64,000 nucleotides of DNA from Isochrysis galbana (taxonomy: Eukaryota; Haptophyta; Isochrysidales; Isochrysidaceae), in the NCBI GenBank assembly GCA_018136815.1, contig CM030941.1, positions 1,611,582-1,675,581 on the forward strand. The letters run 5' to 3'. Positions 10,186 to 20,362 of the stretch are shown in pieces. The position numbers were made by a program, and so were the translations under genes. Positions within the stretch are counted from its first letter, which is position 1. Each line of letters starts with the position of its first letter. The notes beneath the pieces were generated by a model, which saw only the letters and a program-made list of their open reading frames with translations, did not search any database and was not told the origin of the DNA.

Positions 10186-10621
10186 CGCGGAACGCGGTTC
10201 TTGTGGGGAGCTCATGGAGCTTTCCTCGGGGGTGACTACGGGCATGGTGATCGACGCACGACGCACGACGCACGCACGGAGCACGGTGGGCGCGGAAGTG
10301 CGGAAGGAGGCTTGTGGGAGGTGGTGGCAGGCGACTGGGGGTGGCTCAGGCGCGTGCTTGACTTGTATTGACTCGTTGACTCGGGGTATAGACTCGGGAA
10401 CTCGGGGGGACTCGCTTGGGAACACGGTGGGACTCGACGAAGTTGCTACAAAAATCACTCACAAGAAACCAAAAACCAAAGTCCTTGGGCTCAGAAAACT
10501 AACGTAAACACTCCGGAATCATACGATAAACAAACCCCTCCCCGCGCGGCGAAGGCTGAAGTCGCGATCGCTCGTCATGCGCGAAGATATACGGAAAGAG
10601 AGCGCATAACTACGCCACCGA

Positions 10622-11428
10622 AGGGTTCGAACTATCGTTAAAGTGGAACTCGTCCGCTGAAGCCAACGCGGAGGGTCGAGGAGAGATCCAAACTCGCGCG
10701 GGGGGAGAAGGCGATGTGCGGAGAGACCTTCTAGACAAGCGACGAGCAAGGGGCGACGAAACAAGACGCGAGACGCGAGGCGCGTGCCATTCGTTCTTCC
10801 TTTCTTTCATCGAAACCGCGACGAAACTAACATTAAACGTCGGTGCCCCCTCCGCGAGGATCGCGAAGAAGAACGGACGAGATGGAGGCAATCATCGAAG
10901 GAACCGCGAGAGGAATCGAAGCGAGGGGGGGAACAACGACGGCCGGAGGAAACGAACCGCGCGCGGGGGAGAAGAGAACCTCGCGCGGGGGGGGGGATTA
11001 ATATAACGGCCGGAGGCGACGGAACCGAAAGGTTCGAACTATCGTTAAAGTGGAACTCGTCCGCTGAAGCCAACGCGGAGGGTCGAGGAGAGATCCAAAC
11101 TCGCGCGGGGGGAGAAGGCGATGTGCGGAGAGACCTTCTAGACAAGCGACGAGCAAGGGGCGACGAAACAAGACGCGAGACGCGAGGCGCGTGCCATTCG
11201 TTCTTCCTTTCTTTCATCGAAACCGCGACGAAACTAACATTAAACGTCGGTGCCCCCTCCGCGAGGATCGCGAAGAAGAACGGACGAGATGGAGGCAATC
11301 ATCGAAGGAACCGCGAGAGGAATCGAAGCGAGGGGGGGAACAACGACGGCCGGAGGAAACGAACCGCGCGCGGGGGAGAAGAGAACCTCGCGCGGGGGGG
11401 GGGATTAATATAACGGCCGGAGGCGACG
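10622..11428. repeat. Two tandem 407-bp repeats upstream of the RT ORF
   Basis: The block from GGTTCGAACTATCG to TTAATATAACGGCCGGAGGC occurs twice, head to tail, with a period of 407 bp (anchor GTTCGAACTATCG at 10625 and 11032). The copies are nearly identical, so duplication is recent. Such 5' monomers are known as promoter units in some L1-type elements. Confidence 0.85.
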
Positions 11429-11693
11429 GACGGCACGCCGAGGGAAAGAACCTGCCGCGGGGGGGGCGAGGGACCGAGGGCACGGCGGGGCAGCGTGGGA
11501 GGGCGCGAGGCCGATCTCGGAGCGAGATCGCGTCCTTTCCCTCGCGGAGCGCGGAGAGACCCCCCACGAGATATCTTGGGACCGGAGAATGTTTTGGACG
11601 AATCTTCTTGCCGTCGGCCGAGGAGAGGCGGACGGAGAGAGAGAGAGAGAGTGAGAGTCTCGCAGAGCGACTGCAGAACGAGAAGTCGAAGTC

Positions 11694-14279
11694 ATGCACC
11701 AACTCGGATTCGTGCCCAAGCGATTAATAGGAGAAGCCACCCACTTATTGCAATTGACGAAGGCGTACTTAGACGAATCAGGCGAACCGGGTATCCTCCT
11801 TGCGCTGGACTGGGAAAAAGCTTTCGACAGAGTAAGCTGGGCGTTCTATCACTTGGCACTAGACCTTCTTAAATTCGGCAAGGACTTCAAAAGATACGCG
11901 AAAGCATTGACGAACCCACATGCACGCCCGATACGGTACATAAAATCAAACGGGGGCAGGAGCTTCCCCTTCACCATAAGCAGCGGAGTCCCTCAAGGCT
12001 GCCCGCTGTCACCGCTCGCCTTCCTCCTCACGGCGGAGGCCCTCACCCGCGCCATAAACAATGACGACAGCGTAAACGGCATAGTAATAAACGGAGCAGA
12101 ACTCAAAATCAGCCAATTTGCCGACGACACCCAACTCATGGCATCCGACTTCCCCAGCCTACGCCGCTCCCTCGAATGGGTGGAGAGATACGCGAAAGCC
12201 TCTAGCGGCAAGCCAAACGAGGCCAAATATGAGGGAATGCGAATGGGCTCCCTTCGTAGGAAGGCCCCCCCGAAAGACTTCAAACACTTTAAATGGCTTA
12301 AAACCAAGGACTACGCCACCATACTCGGGGTACCCCTGGGGGACCAGAAGGCGACCAACTCCTTCTGGAAGAAACTAGCCGACAAAATAGCAAAAAAGAC
12401 GACAGCATACGCGCCCATCGCCAGCGCGCTCTCAATACACGGCAAAACGAAGGTGGCCAACTTCCTCATCTACTCGATCCCTCGTTACTGGCTACAAACA
12501 TTAATGCCACCCGGCTGGTTCCACAGGCACCTCAAGAAACAGGTAGACTTGATATTATGGACAAACCATAGAACGGAACGCAAGATACAGTGGATTAAGC
12601 ACCCGGAGGCACCCATGGAAAGCGACACCTCGAACGGCCCGAATTTGGGGCTAGGACTTATAGATTGGACTAACCATGTAAAAGCGCTGCGTGCCAAATG
12701 GATACTTAATTATCTAGACCCCCGACAAGCTAACTGGAAACAAGTCCTCGACGCGTGGTTCTGTAGAACCAGCCTAGGCAGGGCGGCAGTTTTATCCACG
12801 ATACCCACGAACAGACTAACAGACGGAATCTTCGGAGCAAGCCGCCTCCCCCCTTTCTGGAAGAACGCACTGGAAACCATCCGCACACTCCCCCTCACCC
12901 GGCTAAGCCTGAGCGAAGCAGGAGCACTCTCACAACCCATCTGGCACAACCCTAACATACGCGGCCCCCGAGTACCCCCGCCGTGGACGGAATTGTGGAG
13001 CGCACTAGACTGCAACATGGTACACAACGTCTACTCAGACGGGAACGCCACTCCCTTCACAAGGGAAGAATGCGAAAGCTGCTTTCCAAACAACGATACA
13101 TACACAAAATTCAAAGGTGATTACATCCACAAAGAGAAATTCCTAGACTCGTGGCAACTGATAGTCGACCACGCCGACGTCTTAAAATGCTCGACCTTCA
13201 GCCCGCCGCCCCCAGCGCGACAGCCCAGTAACGACGCGGCCCTCGCGGAAGAACAAATAGAGCCCCCACCAGAAATCCGCATAGACAAAAATGGAGAATA
13301 CTACATGCACCACAAAGGAGCATGGTTTGAAGTAGAACTGTCGTATTTGGGCACGCCCATAATGGGAGAACGGCTGCGAGGCACACCATCCGACCTAGAC
13401 GTGTACCCCCCCGCCAAGTGGGGAGAGGGATACAAAGGAAACAGGATACTGGAATTTCCCCTGCCGGAAGAGTACACACTAGACGGAAACACACCACTAG
13501 ACAAAACGGAAGTGAAGCACCTAACGAAAGCCCTCCAGAAACTCGACGCCAGAACACAAACCCAGAACGGGCCCCAACGATGGAAGGACAGACTCCCGGT
13601 CGATAAGAACACGTGGAAGCACTTGGCACGCATATACACCTCCCCAATGATGACGGCGAGAGACTCATACTTGCACTTCCAACACATCACGCATCGTAGA
13701 ATAGGGACACATAACAGATTCCCCGGAAGAGACCCGACGTGCCGACTCTGCAAACAATCACACGAATCATCTACGCACCTTGGGACATGCCCGACGCTAG
13801 ACGACATATTCGACATGATACACGAACTGACAGAATACCATCCAACTCAACACGTTTCGACTCCCACCGACCAAGCAGTAGATAGACTGTTCATACTCCC
13901 CAACACGCACTCGCCACACTCTAGAGAAATACTATACATCCTAGCATGGAGATACATTCTAACAGATTTTTACAGAGTACACTTCGACAACATAACATTT
14001 GATAGCAAACAAATCAAAAAAAGAATACTGACGAGATACACCGCACTAGTAAAGGCAGCGCATTTCGGCAACTCCACTGACGCGGCCAGAAGAGCCCAAG
14101 CAGACATGGGCCGACAACCAAAAAAACGGATAAACACCAGCGACTTCCGCCCTCTATTCGACGTAATAGACAACGACACACTAGCACCAAGCCATACCCT
14201 AAAGATAGCAACGCAGAAACTGGAGATCGAACACATCCTCGTACGAGAAAACAAGGAACATGCGAGCGACCAGGGATAG
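11694..14279 (+). CDS. Non-LTR reverse transcriptase with C-terminal zinc-binding region
   Basis: This uninterrupted 861-codon ORF has RT motif A (LALDWEKAFDRV, Asp39), motif B (SGVPQGCPLSPLAF, residues 97-110), motif C (QFADDTQL, Asp144 and Asp145), then GMRMGS and ILGVPLG. The C-terminal third resembles the zf-RVT region, with C-x2-C and further His/Cys near residues 682-698. The frame starts inside the fingers region (MHQLGFVPKRLIGEA), so the usual N-terminal endonuclease and the first RT motifs are absent. All catalytic Asp residues are present. Whether it is translated from this ATG or by reinitiation cannot be told. Confidence 0.9.
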   Translation: MHQLGFVPKRLIGEATHLLQLTKAYLDESGEPGILLALDWEKAFDRVSWAFYHLALDLLKFGKDFKRYAKALTNPHARPIRYIKSNGGRSFPFTISSGVPQGCPLSPLAFLLTAEALTRAINNDDSVNGIVINGAELKISQFADDTQLMASDFPSLRRSLEWVERYAKASSGKPNEAKYEGMRMGSLRRKAPPKDFKHFKWLKTKDYATILGVPLGDQKATNSFWKKLADKIAKKTTAYAPIASALSIHGKTKVANFLIYSIPRYWLQTLMPPGWFHRHLKKQVDLILWTNHRTERKIQWIKHPEAPMESDTSNGPNLGLGLIDWTNHVKALRAKWILNYLDPRQANWKQVLDAWFCRTSLGRAAVLSTIPTNRLTDGIFGASRLPPFWKNALETIRTLPLTRLSLSEAGALSQPIWHNPNIRGPRVPPPWTELWSALDCNMVHNVYSDGNATPFTREECESCFPNNDTYTKFKGDYIHKEKFLDSWQLIVDHADVLKCSTFSPPPPARQPSNDAALAEEQIEPPPEIRIDKNGEYYMHHKGAWFEVELSYLGTPIMGERLRGTPSDLDVYPPAKWGEGYKGNRILEFPLPEEYTLDGNTPLDKTEVKHLTKALQKLDARTQTQNGPQRWKDRLPVDKNTWKHLARIYTSPMMTARDSYLHFQHITHRRIGTHNRFPGRDPTCRLCKQSHESSTHLGTCPTLDDIFDMIHELTEYHPTQHVSTPTDQAVDRLFILPNTHSPHSREILYILAWRYILTDFYRVHFDNITFDSKQIKKRILTRYTALVKAAHFGNSTDAARRAQADMGRQPKKRINTSDFRPLFDVIDNDTLAPSHTLKIATQKLEIEHILVRENKEHASDQG

Positions 14280-14593
14280 CGCCCTGGCTACAAGGGAGGA
14301 GAAACTCCCTAATGACCCACCCATAGGGGAAAGCCGCAAGGCTGGGCCCCCACAAAGAGGCGCAACCCAAAGCGCCTCACAGCAACGGCGAGCCGAAAGG
14401 CCCGCCCCCCCCCCCCCTGACGCCAGACCCAAAGTAGTGCACATGGGTCGACCCCCCGAAACCGAACAAAAAGGACCGAGGGGGGGTGCGAAAGGGGAGA
14501 GAGGGTGGGGCAAGGGCGATGTCAGGGGCAGCCCCCAAGGCGCGGGGCGGAGGATAGCAAAGTAGTAGGCATCTTCAAGAATATTTTTTTTTT

Positions 14594-15225
14594 CTGATGG
14601 GCAGGAATACAACAGGGCTGTGGCTGTTGTGTGTGTTGGTGTGGAGGGGCTGTGCATGGTATCAACATGTGAAGTACAAAAGGGAGGGGGCGCAGGCGAC
14701 GGAGGGTCACGGACTGGGGAGGCATGAGCGGACGAGGGCGAGGCCGAGGGTACAGCCTCGGGCAGCATGAGGACGGGCGGGACGAGCACGAGAGCACAGG
14801 CAGACGGGGAGGGGACGGGAGCGCTCGAGCGGTGGCGCTTGATCGCTAGACGAAGAATACGGGGGAAGACACTCGCGGGAAAAGAACACGCGTCGGGAGA
14901 GGGGAAACGCGGGAAAAGAGAAGGATGAAAGGGGGCCGGGAGAACAAGGGAAACACTCGGGGAGGGGAAAACGGGGAAGGGAGCGAAAAGGGGGAAGACT
15001 TCCGCGCGGGGGGGGGAAGACGAACCTAAATGGCGACGCGAGAAGGGGGCGTCGGAGCGTGACAGTAAGGGGGAAGTCACGCGGAGAAACCTAGACGGCG
15101 GGGGAAATGTACAAGTGGGAAGGAGTGGACCCCCTTTACCCGCAACACCCCCCCCCCAATGCGAGAGGCGAGAAACGAGGCGAGCGCATTGCGGAAGGCG
15201 GAAAGGGGGAGGGCGTGAAGCGGCT
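14594..15225. other. Low-complexity spacer
   Basis: Purine-rich DNA without a supported gene. A long minus-strand frame exists (14199-15080) but is dominated by Ser/Pro from low-complexity sequence and overlaps the RT element. Confidence 0.4.
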
Positions 15226-15480
15226 TCAGGCGGTGGCGACGTGCGCCCAGGAGTTGGTTGCGTAGCGGACGCAGGCGTCTGCCTTGCGGTTAGGGAGCCA
15301 TTTGGTAAGGAAATCGGCTGCCATGTGTTCGGATGTGACGTGGCGGAGCGCTACTTCGCCGGCGGCGACGCGCTGAAGGAGAGAGTGGTATCGACGCATG
15401 AAGTGACGGGCTCGGGTGGGGGCGGAGCGCAGCGATCCCACGCGCATGTTGGCCAAGTTGTCGGTGCCGACGAGGACCCC
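15226..15480 (-). pseudogene. Ty1/copia RNase H C-terminal fragment
   Basis: On the minus strand the sequence reads VGTDNLANMRVGSL, then ARHFMRRYHSLLQRV and GEVALRHVTSEHMAADFLTK, the standard end of copia RNase H (tDN, KHId-type helix, yvpT, AD-lTK-lp). The frame is open, but the fragment is joined at about 15480 to an unrelated dispersed repeat, so it cannot encode a full polyprotein. Confidence 0.8.
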
Positions 15481-15483
15481 TGA

Positions 15484-15976
15484 GGCACAGGAGCGCCAGC
15501 GAGGGAGAGGCAGGGGAGGCCAGGGCCCAGCCCCAGCCTCCTCTGCCCCCTGAGCTGGCCTCCAGGGGCCTCCAGGGGTCGCCAGGGGCAGCTGCAAGCC
15601 TGTCGCAGGCGCGCCATCGCGCGTGCCTGCAGGAGAGGGGAGAGAGAGCGCGGAGAAGGGGGTGGGCGGAGCGAGAGCTCCGCTCACCGGAAAATAGGTA
15701 AGTCCCGCACCTGTTTACAGGATAAGTCGGGACCGAGGCCGCCGCCAGCCCGGTAGGCGTAGGAGGAAGGGGGGAACGGATCGCCGGGGGGGGGCGCGGG
15801 CCACCGACCATATCTAAGCCCTTTTCCCCTATCCCCCTAGTAGTGCACGGGGGGAGTCGCCTGATGGCGGGGGGGAAAGGGCCGGGGGAGTGGGGGTGTA
15901 GAAAGTTTCCTACGTGAGTAGAAAGTAGAGGCTGCACGGTCGCGTGTGCGGTGAGACTATTAAGAAATTAATTAAT
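15484..15976 (+). mobile_element. Family-2 retroelement, 5'-truncated copy
   Basis: It matches element E3 (43325-44082) in reverse: Pro/Arg-rich coding-like part, GGAAAATAGGTAAGTCCC, the palindromic TCCTGTTTACAGGA, then CTAGTAGTGCACGGGG, and the tail GTGAGACTATTAAGAAAT. It abuts the copia RNase H relic without a clear target duplication. Confidence 0.7.
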
Positions 15977-16255
15977 TATCCGCAGTTGTTTTGTAGGATG
16001 GAGTTTTCTAGTCCGAAGGGTGACGTCATCGGTAGCGAACCTACGTCATTGGCTTGTCGCGCGAGCTTAGCCCTCAATGGTAACTCCGTTCTATGTTGCT
16101 CTTCTCACAGTCACTGGGCCCCATCTAGGTCGGGCCAAACACTACAAGTCTAAATTTTACAACGGTTTATCTCCTATTATTCCATCAAGGAGTGGGATGC
16201 CGCTCGCTCGCTCGCCAGCCGCTCCGTGGGACCCGCGGTGTCCGAGGAGAAGGCG

Positions 16256-16996
16256 ATGCAGCAGCAGTCCGTCCTCGAGGCCGAGCTCGCGTGGCTGCTG
16301 AAGATGGAGTGCGCGAGCGTGCTGGAGCGGATACGCAAGCTGCTCCTTGGCTGTGCTGAAATCGCCGAGTACGTCGAGGGCACCAAGCCTGAGACCGTAC
16401 GGGGCGGAGAGCTGGAGGACGGTTTGCGCTTCTCAGCCGCTGTGAACGGGACTGCAGTGGAGGGGCTCCAGGTGCAGCTTTCGCTGTCGCAGCTGGATCA
16501 AGAGGGCCCAGTCAGACTGGCCATGCCGCGCGGCCAAAACGTCAAGCTGGTCCTACCGCAGTTGCTGACCTGGAAGAATCTGCTGAGCAACGCACTCAGC
16601 GTGATCGCAGCACCCGGTACGTGCAACTCCTTGCAAGCGGCTTGCACGGGCGTCAATCATCTGGGCCGCATTCTCAACCAGCTGCTGTGCGCCTGGCCCC
16701 TGGAAGTGCCGCCTAGCAGCCCGTCATCGACAGCGAACGCTGTCTCGCAGTTGTTGCAGCCGGAGGTGCCACCGCAGGTCTATCTCGATGTTTGCATTGC
16801 CGGCGTCCCACCGCGGTTCTACGTGTCCGCATACCCATCGCGCGATGCGCAGGGCGGTGTTGAGCCTGTTCATGCTTCAGCTAGCGTAGAGACGCTAGAG
16901 ACTAGCATGACACGCGCGTTGACAGCGCAGCGATTATGCAAGGATCTCTTGGCAAAGCTGAACATTCACAAGGAGTTGCAAAGAGAACGTCGCTAA
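16256..16996 (+). CDS. ROGDI: Rogdi homologue (RAVE/Rav2-type V-ATPase assembly factor)
   Basis: This single-exon ORF of 246 codons starts at the ATG at 16256 (MQQQSVLEAELAWLLKME). Family landmarks occur in order: VLEAELAWLL with a helical continuation, then an LQV-type strand and DQEGPVRLAMPRG (compare the MPRN box of ROGDI), then LLTWKNLLSNALSVI, and a C-terminal helix AQRLCKDLLAKLN. ROGDI has about 287 residues in animals, so this is slightly short, mainly in the middle. The family acts with Rabconnectin-3/Rav1 in reassembling V-ATPase. There is no better upstream ATG in frame. The call is by remembered pattern; moderate to good confidence. Confidence 0.7.
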   Translation: MQQQSVLEAELAWLLKMECASVLERIRKLLLGCAEIAEYVEGTKPETVRGGELEDGLRFSAAVNGTAVEGLQVQLSLSQLDQEGPVRLAMPRGQNVKLVLPQLLTWKNLLSNALSVIAAPGTCNSLQAACTGVNHLGRILNQLLCAWPLEVPPSSPSSTANAVSQLLQPEVPPQVYLDVCIAGVPPRFYVSAYPSRDAQGGVEPVHASASVETLETSMTRALTAQRLCKDLLAKLNIHKELQRERR

Positions 16997-17399
16997 CGCG
17001 AACAGTACCCATGCAGCCCTAGCCTGGTAGTAGCTGCACGAGCAGTTCAGAGCTCGGATTCGTTTTTCGCAATAGCCACGACTCGTGACCGCGGAAGACG
17101 AGCTAAAGCTGCCAGCTGCCACATGCGTGCCCAGCTTGTATTAGTCTGTTAAAGGCCTTCACCTTCTTTCTTTGTATTTGCCGACATCGAACGTCGCCCG
17201 TAGTGTACTTTCGTTGTTCTTTGGTTTCAGCTCTCTGTCCATCTAGTAGGTAGGACTACAATATATATCTTGTGATGCTGACAAACTTTGTAGTTCCTTG
17301 CCAAGGAGAAAAGCGTTCAGCATTTACCACCACCCAACATGTGGAAGTGGGAAGGCGTTCAATCGCCACCACCACCACCACCCAAAAATCGCTACTATC
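16997..17399. other. Intergenic 3' flank of Rogdi gene
   Basis: No gene is seen. A partial minisatellite unit (GGCGTTCAATCGCCACC) lies at about 17354, just before the retroelement tail. Confidence 0.4.
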
Positions 17400-18465
17400 T
17401 ACCAAAAAAAAACAAAAAAGTCTGAAGATTCTGGGCTACACACCTACTAAACTAGGGCATTCCCCTATCTCTATTGACATCGACCTTCTCTTCCCTTTCC
17501 TCCACCCCCTCCCCTTCCCCCTTCCCCCCGTCATTCCTTTGTCGTCGGTCCTAAAACGCTCACTCGAATGGGTACGAGCACACGAGAGAGCCACGGGGGG
17601 CAAGACTAACGAGGCCAAATTTCAAGGCATACGCATGGGCTCGCAAGTCCGCCATAAACCGCCATGGGACATGCGCAAATATAACTGGATAGCTAGCGAC
17701 CAATACCTAACGATACTAGGCGTCCCGCTAGGAGCTCCAGAAGCCCTGAAACCCTTTTGGAAAGAACTAGCGGACAAAATAGACGCCAAGGCGGCACGTC
17801 TGACGCCGGTAGCGCGCCATATGACCATCTTCGGTAGGACCAACATAGTAAACTTCATTATCTATGGCACACCGCGTTATTGGGTACAAACCTTAGCGGC
17901 CCCCAAATGGTTCCACAATAGGATTCAAAGGGCGGCCGATAAAATCCTATGGGAAAGCCCCTACACCGGCAAGACAACTAAATGGGTGAAATACCCATGC
18001 TACCCCCTACACGGACCGGAAAACGCGACACGCACATTGGGGACCGGCCTCCTACACTGGACGGCGCACGTAAAGGCTCTCCAAGCGAAATGGATACTAA
18101 ACTATCTCAACGCGAGGAGAGCCCTATGGAAACATGCTCTCGATGCATGCTTCTGCCGGACCGGTCTAGGCCGTGGGGCCGTCCTCTCTACGATCCCCCC
18201 GAAGATGCTCACGCGGAGCATCCGAGGGAACCCAGCGGTGCCGGCCTTCTGGAAGGACGCCCTAACTAACTTCAGGGCGCTGAGGATAGACCGCTCTCTT
18301 CTCTCTAGAGAGTGGGCGCTCTCACAACCGCTATGGCATAATCGTCATGATCCCCCGCCGATCACCCGCGCCGCTTGGGTTAGCCTATGGGAATCACTGA
18401 ACGCGCACGTCGTGCATAACGTCTACAAAGACTCCAACTTCACCGAGCCATACACCCGGCAAAGT
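17400..18465. mobile_element. Rearranged non-LTR element: inverted 3' UTR joined to RT body
   Basis: From 17400 to about 17550 the sequence is the 3' tail and UTR of the RT element on the minus strand (AAAAAAGTCTGAAGATTC onward). At about 17550 it switches to the RT ORF on the plus strand, starting just after the FADD motif (RSLEWVRAHERATGGK) and running about 305 codons to VYKDSNF. If the insertion is viewed as minus, its 5' part is inverted relative to its 3' part, the usual outcome of twin priming. Confidence 0.7.
17551..18465 (+). pseudogene. RT thumb/C-terminal fragment, copy 2
   Basis: The open frame aligns with residues near 155-460 of the RT at 11694: NEAKFQGIRMGS, YLTILGVPLGAP, NFIIYGTPRYWVQTL, AKWILNYLNARR, CRTGLGRGAVLSTIPP. 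The catalytic YADD/FADD core and zinc region are missing. Divergence is substantial, but the frame is intact, so loss of sequence was through truncation. Confidence 0.8.
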
Positions 18466-18523
18466 TTAAGGATCCGTTCACATCCCTCTGCCTCGTCGCA
18501 ACCCCTTGCTGACGACGTCGACC

Positions 18524-18769
18524 ATGGACAAATGCGCGTGTGCGCTTTGCAGAAGAGCCCCTTGGTACTCATCAAGTCACAGACGGAAGTTGAGAGCTTG
18601 TGGTCGCCCCAATCCGGATAAACACAACAATACTGAACGCAATTTCATAATAAAAATACCAACAAAGGGAAAGCATAAAGGGCAGCCTAAACCGTCTACG
18701 CAGAAGACTGACGATCACTCAAGTATCAGTAATGAAGACTGGAAAAAGATTATTTCAGGAGATCTTTAA
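18524..18769 (+). CDS. Small CxxC protein, copy B
   Basis: ATG in context GACCATGG; 81 codons with CALCRRAP, then ACGRPNPDKHNNTERN and the C-terminus KTDDHSSISNEDWKKIISGD. It is the diverged partner of the ORF at 5093. Matching sequence continues past the stop. The 5' parts of the two copies differ more than the 3' parts. Confidence 0.45.
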   Translation: MDKCACALCRRAPWYSSSHRRKLRACGRPNPDKHNNTERNFIIKIPTKGKHKGQPKPSTQKTDDHSSISNEDWKKIISGDL

Positions 18770-19131
18770 CGTCAAAAAAAAGTCGGGTAAATCGGACCCC
18801 CTTCGTTCAGGCTGACATCGCCACGAGCAACATCGTCATGAACAGCGCGTCCGCGCACCGGCGGGAGTCTTCCTCGTGCGCGATCTCCGCGGGGTCTGTG
18901 GTAGCCAGGGTAACTCAATAGCCACTCCCGCTGTATTCTTTTATTGGATAGTGTCTGCCGCTCCGCTGCTTCGTTCGAGGCCGAGGAGGAGGGACCGGAT
19001 GTTCGCACAGGAAGCCAGCACGGCGGCATGCATCAAGACCGCACTGCGGTTAGGGATGCGGCGCTAGAAGAAGCGCTGGAGACGCGGCCTCTGACAGTGC
19101 GAGAACAGCGCAGCTCTAGAGGGCCATAACG

Positions 19132-19428
19132 ATGGAAAAGCTTGCGTTTGTCGCCTCACGTCATTTTTTCTCACACTGTAATCACACCAACGTTACATAC
19201 GAAAACGCTATGCGGGCGCCCCCTCACGTCCAACTTTCGCGAAAGTTACTGGACGCCCTTGCGAAGCGGCAAGACGCTCTCGAAGAGAATGTGAAGCTTC
19301 AAACTCATATGACAAATCAATTGTCACACCGCATCAATACACTAGCTAACGTCACACTGAGCTTGGTCAATCCGATGCCTCAAAACTATAATGAGCGTAT
19401 GTTACTCCGTCAGCTGTCAGGTCGTTAA
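19132..19428 (+). CDS. Hypothetical 98-aa protein
   Basis: This ATG-started ORF has a central amphipathic segment KLLDALAKRQDALEENVKLQ that could form a short coiled coil. DNA around the start (AACGTTACATACGAAAACGC) resembles 5019-5045, which lies just before the copy A CxxC gene. The two neighbourhoods therefore share more than the CxxC ORF and may be two copies of one larger element. Confidence 0.35.
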   Translation: MEKLAFVASRHFFSHCNHTNVTYENAMRAPPHVQLSRKLLDALAKRQDALEENVKLQTHMTNQLSHRINTLANVTLSLVNPMPQNYNERMLLRQLSGR

Positions 19429-19449
19429 ATCAGAAATGCCTAGATAGTA

Positions 19450-19665
19450 CCGGGAGGTGATGGCGATTGAAACGCTTTTCCATGTGTAGGTGATTGAAGG
19501 CTTTTCCATGCGGTGGGGGTGATGGCGATTGAACGCGTTTCCCACGTGTAGGCTGATGGTGATTGAGCGCTTTTCTATGCTGTGGGTGATGGTGATTGAG
19601 CGCTTTTCTATGCTGTGGGTGATGGTGATTGAGCGCTTCTCGCCTTGTATACTCTTTGGCGCACA
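19450..19665. repeat. Minisatellite, about six 30-bp units
   Basis: Units of the form GGTGATGGTGATTGAGCG plus CTTTTCYATGC are arrayed head to tail with alternating subtypes. The reverse strand reads in frame as repeats of ALNHHHPQHR. The same unit occurs at 5495 and, inverted, at 63785. Confidence 0.9.
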
Positions 19666-20175
19666 TCGCATCCATGCTTTAAAGTTTTAATTCATTCAAG
19701 AAGTTTTTGTGCATATCAACCTCATATGTTACCGGCATATTCGATATCTACTACATACCGGTAGAAAAAAAGCAACTGACTTCGGCAAAACTTTATCGCT
19801 CCACCCTCCGAAGTGTGGGTGATGAAATGAGAGGCCCGGGGGTGAAAAAACAAGACCTCGGGTTGCATTCTTCAACAAGCAGAGCAGTGAGCATGGTTGC
19901 ATTCTTCAACAAGGGCGGAACGATCGTCCAAGTTGAGGTGCAAAAATAGACGGAGACGGGAGGAGTGCTCGAGGGCGCCCCGCGAGTGAAGCGGCCGTGG
20001 GTCTACGTCCAAGTTAGGGGCTAAGTTAGAGGTCAATAGAAATTGTATACCTAAATAGACAGGAGGGGTGTGACAAAAAAAGGGAACCTCGAGTTGCACC
20101 TTCTGATCGGGATCTTTGGTCCGGGTCAGCTGGCGATGCCCATGGTTTCGTGTTTCGTTGCGACAGGCGCGCATG

Positions 20176-20362
20176 AAGGCCGTCGGTAAAATAATACCGG
20201 AGGGGGCCTGAAATATATATCCGCACGGCCGTCGGAGGCCTGAAATCGGGTATTTTTCGAAAATTTTGCCGAAGACCCCCGGTTTATATGTTGATCTCCC
20301 ATACCAGAATCTGGAGCCATTACAGATGGTGCCCTCCGCACCCCTCTGGTGAGTGACCGGGC
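20176..20362 (+). repeat. AT-rich dispersed element U, copy 1
   Basis: Starts near GTCGGTAAAATAATACCGG, includes the palindromic TTTTTCGAAAATTTTGCCG, and ends GTGAGTGACCGGGCTA. Other copies lie at 23450-23690 (inverted), 48185-48405 and 63360-63535. Confidence 0.8.

Larger units (their letters stand above)
10622..14593 (+). mobile_element. Non-LTR retrotransposon carrying an intact RT ORF
   Basis: The unit consists of two 407-bp monomers, a purine-rich leader (11430-11690, including a GA run at 11640), an 861-codon RT ORF and a 310-bp 3' UTR ending in CATCTTCAAGAATA followed by about ten T. No endonuclease domain is visible upstream of the RT, so the element is either internally deleted or relies on another source. 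Target duplications were not found. The tail is shared by E1 and E2 and by fragments at 17400, 27245, 27626 and 35155. Confidence 0.75.

Noticed and set aside
10625-10640. GGTTCGAAC as a tRNA T-arm
   Set aside because: No cloverleaf or A box at the right spacing; the motif belongs to the 407-bp repeat.
10784-11727. ORFs in the 407-bp monomers
   Set aside because: Repeat-derived, Arg/Glu-rich, present in several frames; treated as 5' UTR monomers.
14199-15080. 293-codon min-strand ORF
   Set aside because: Ser/Pro low complexity, antisense to the RT element's 3' UTR, no motif.
19450-19665. CRISPR-like array
   Set aside because: Units are contiguous without unique spacers, occur elsewhere as degenerate minisatellites, and the genome is eukaryotic.
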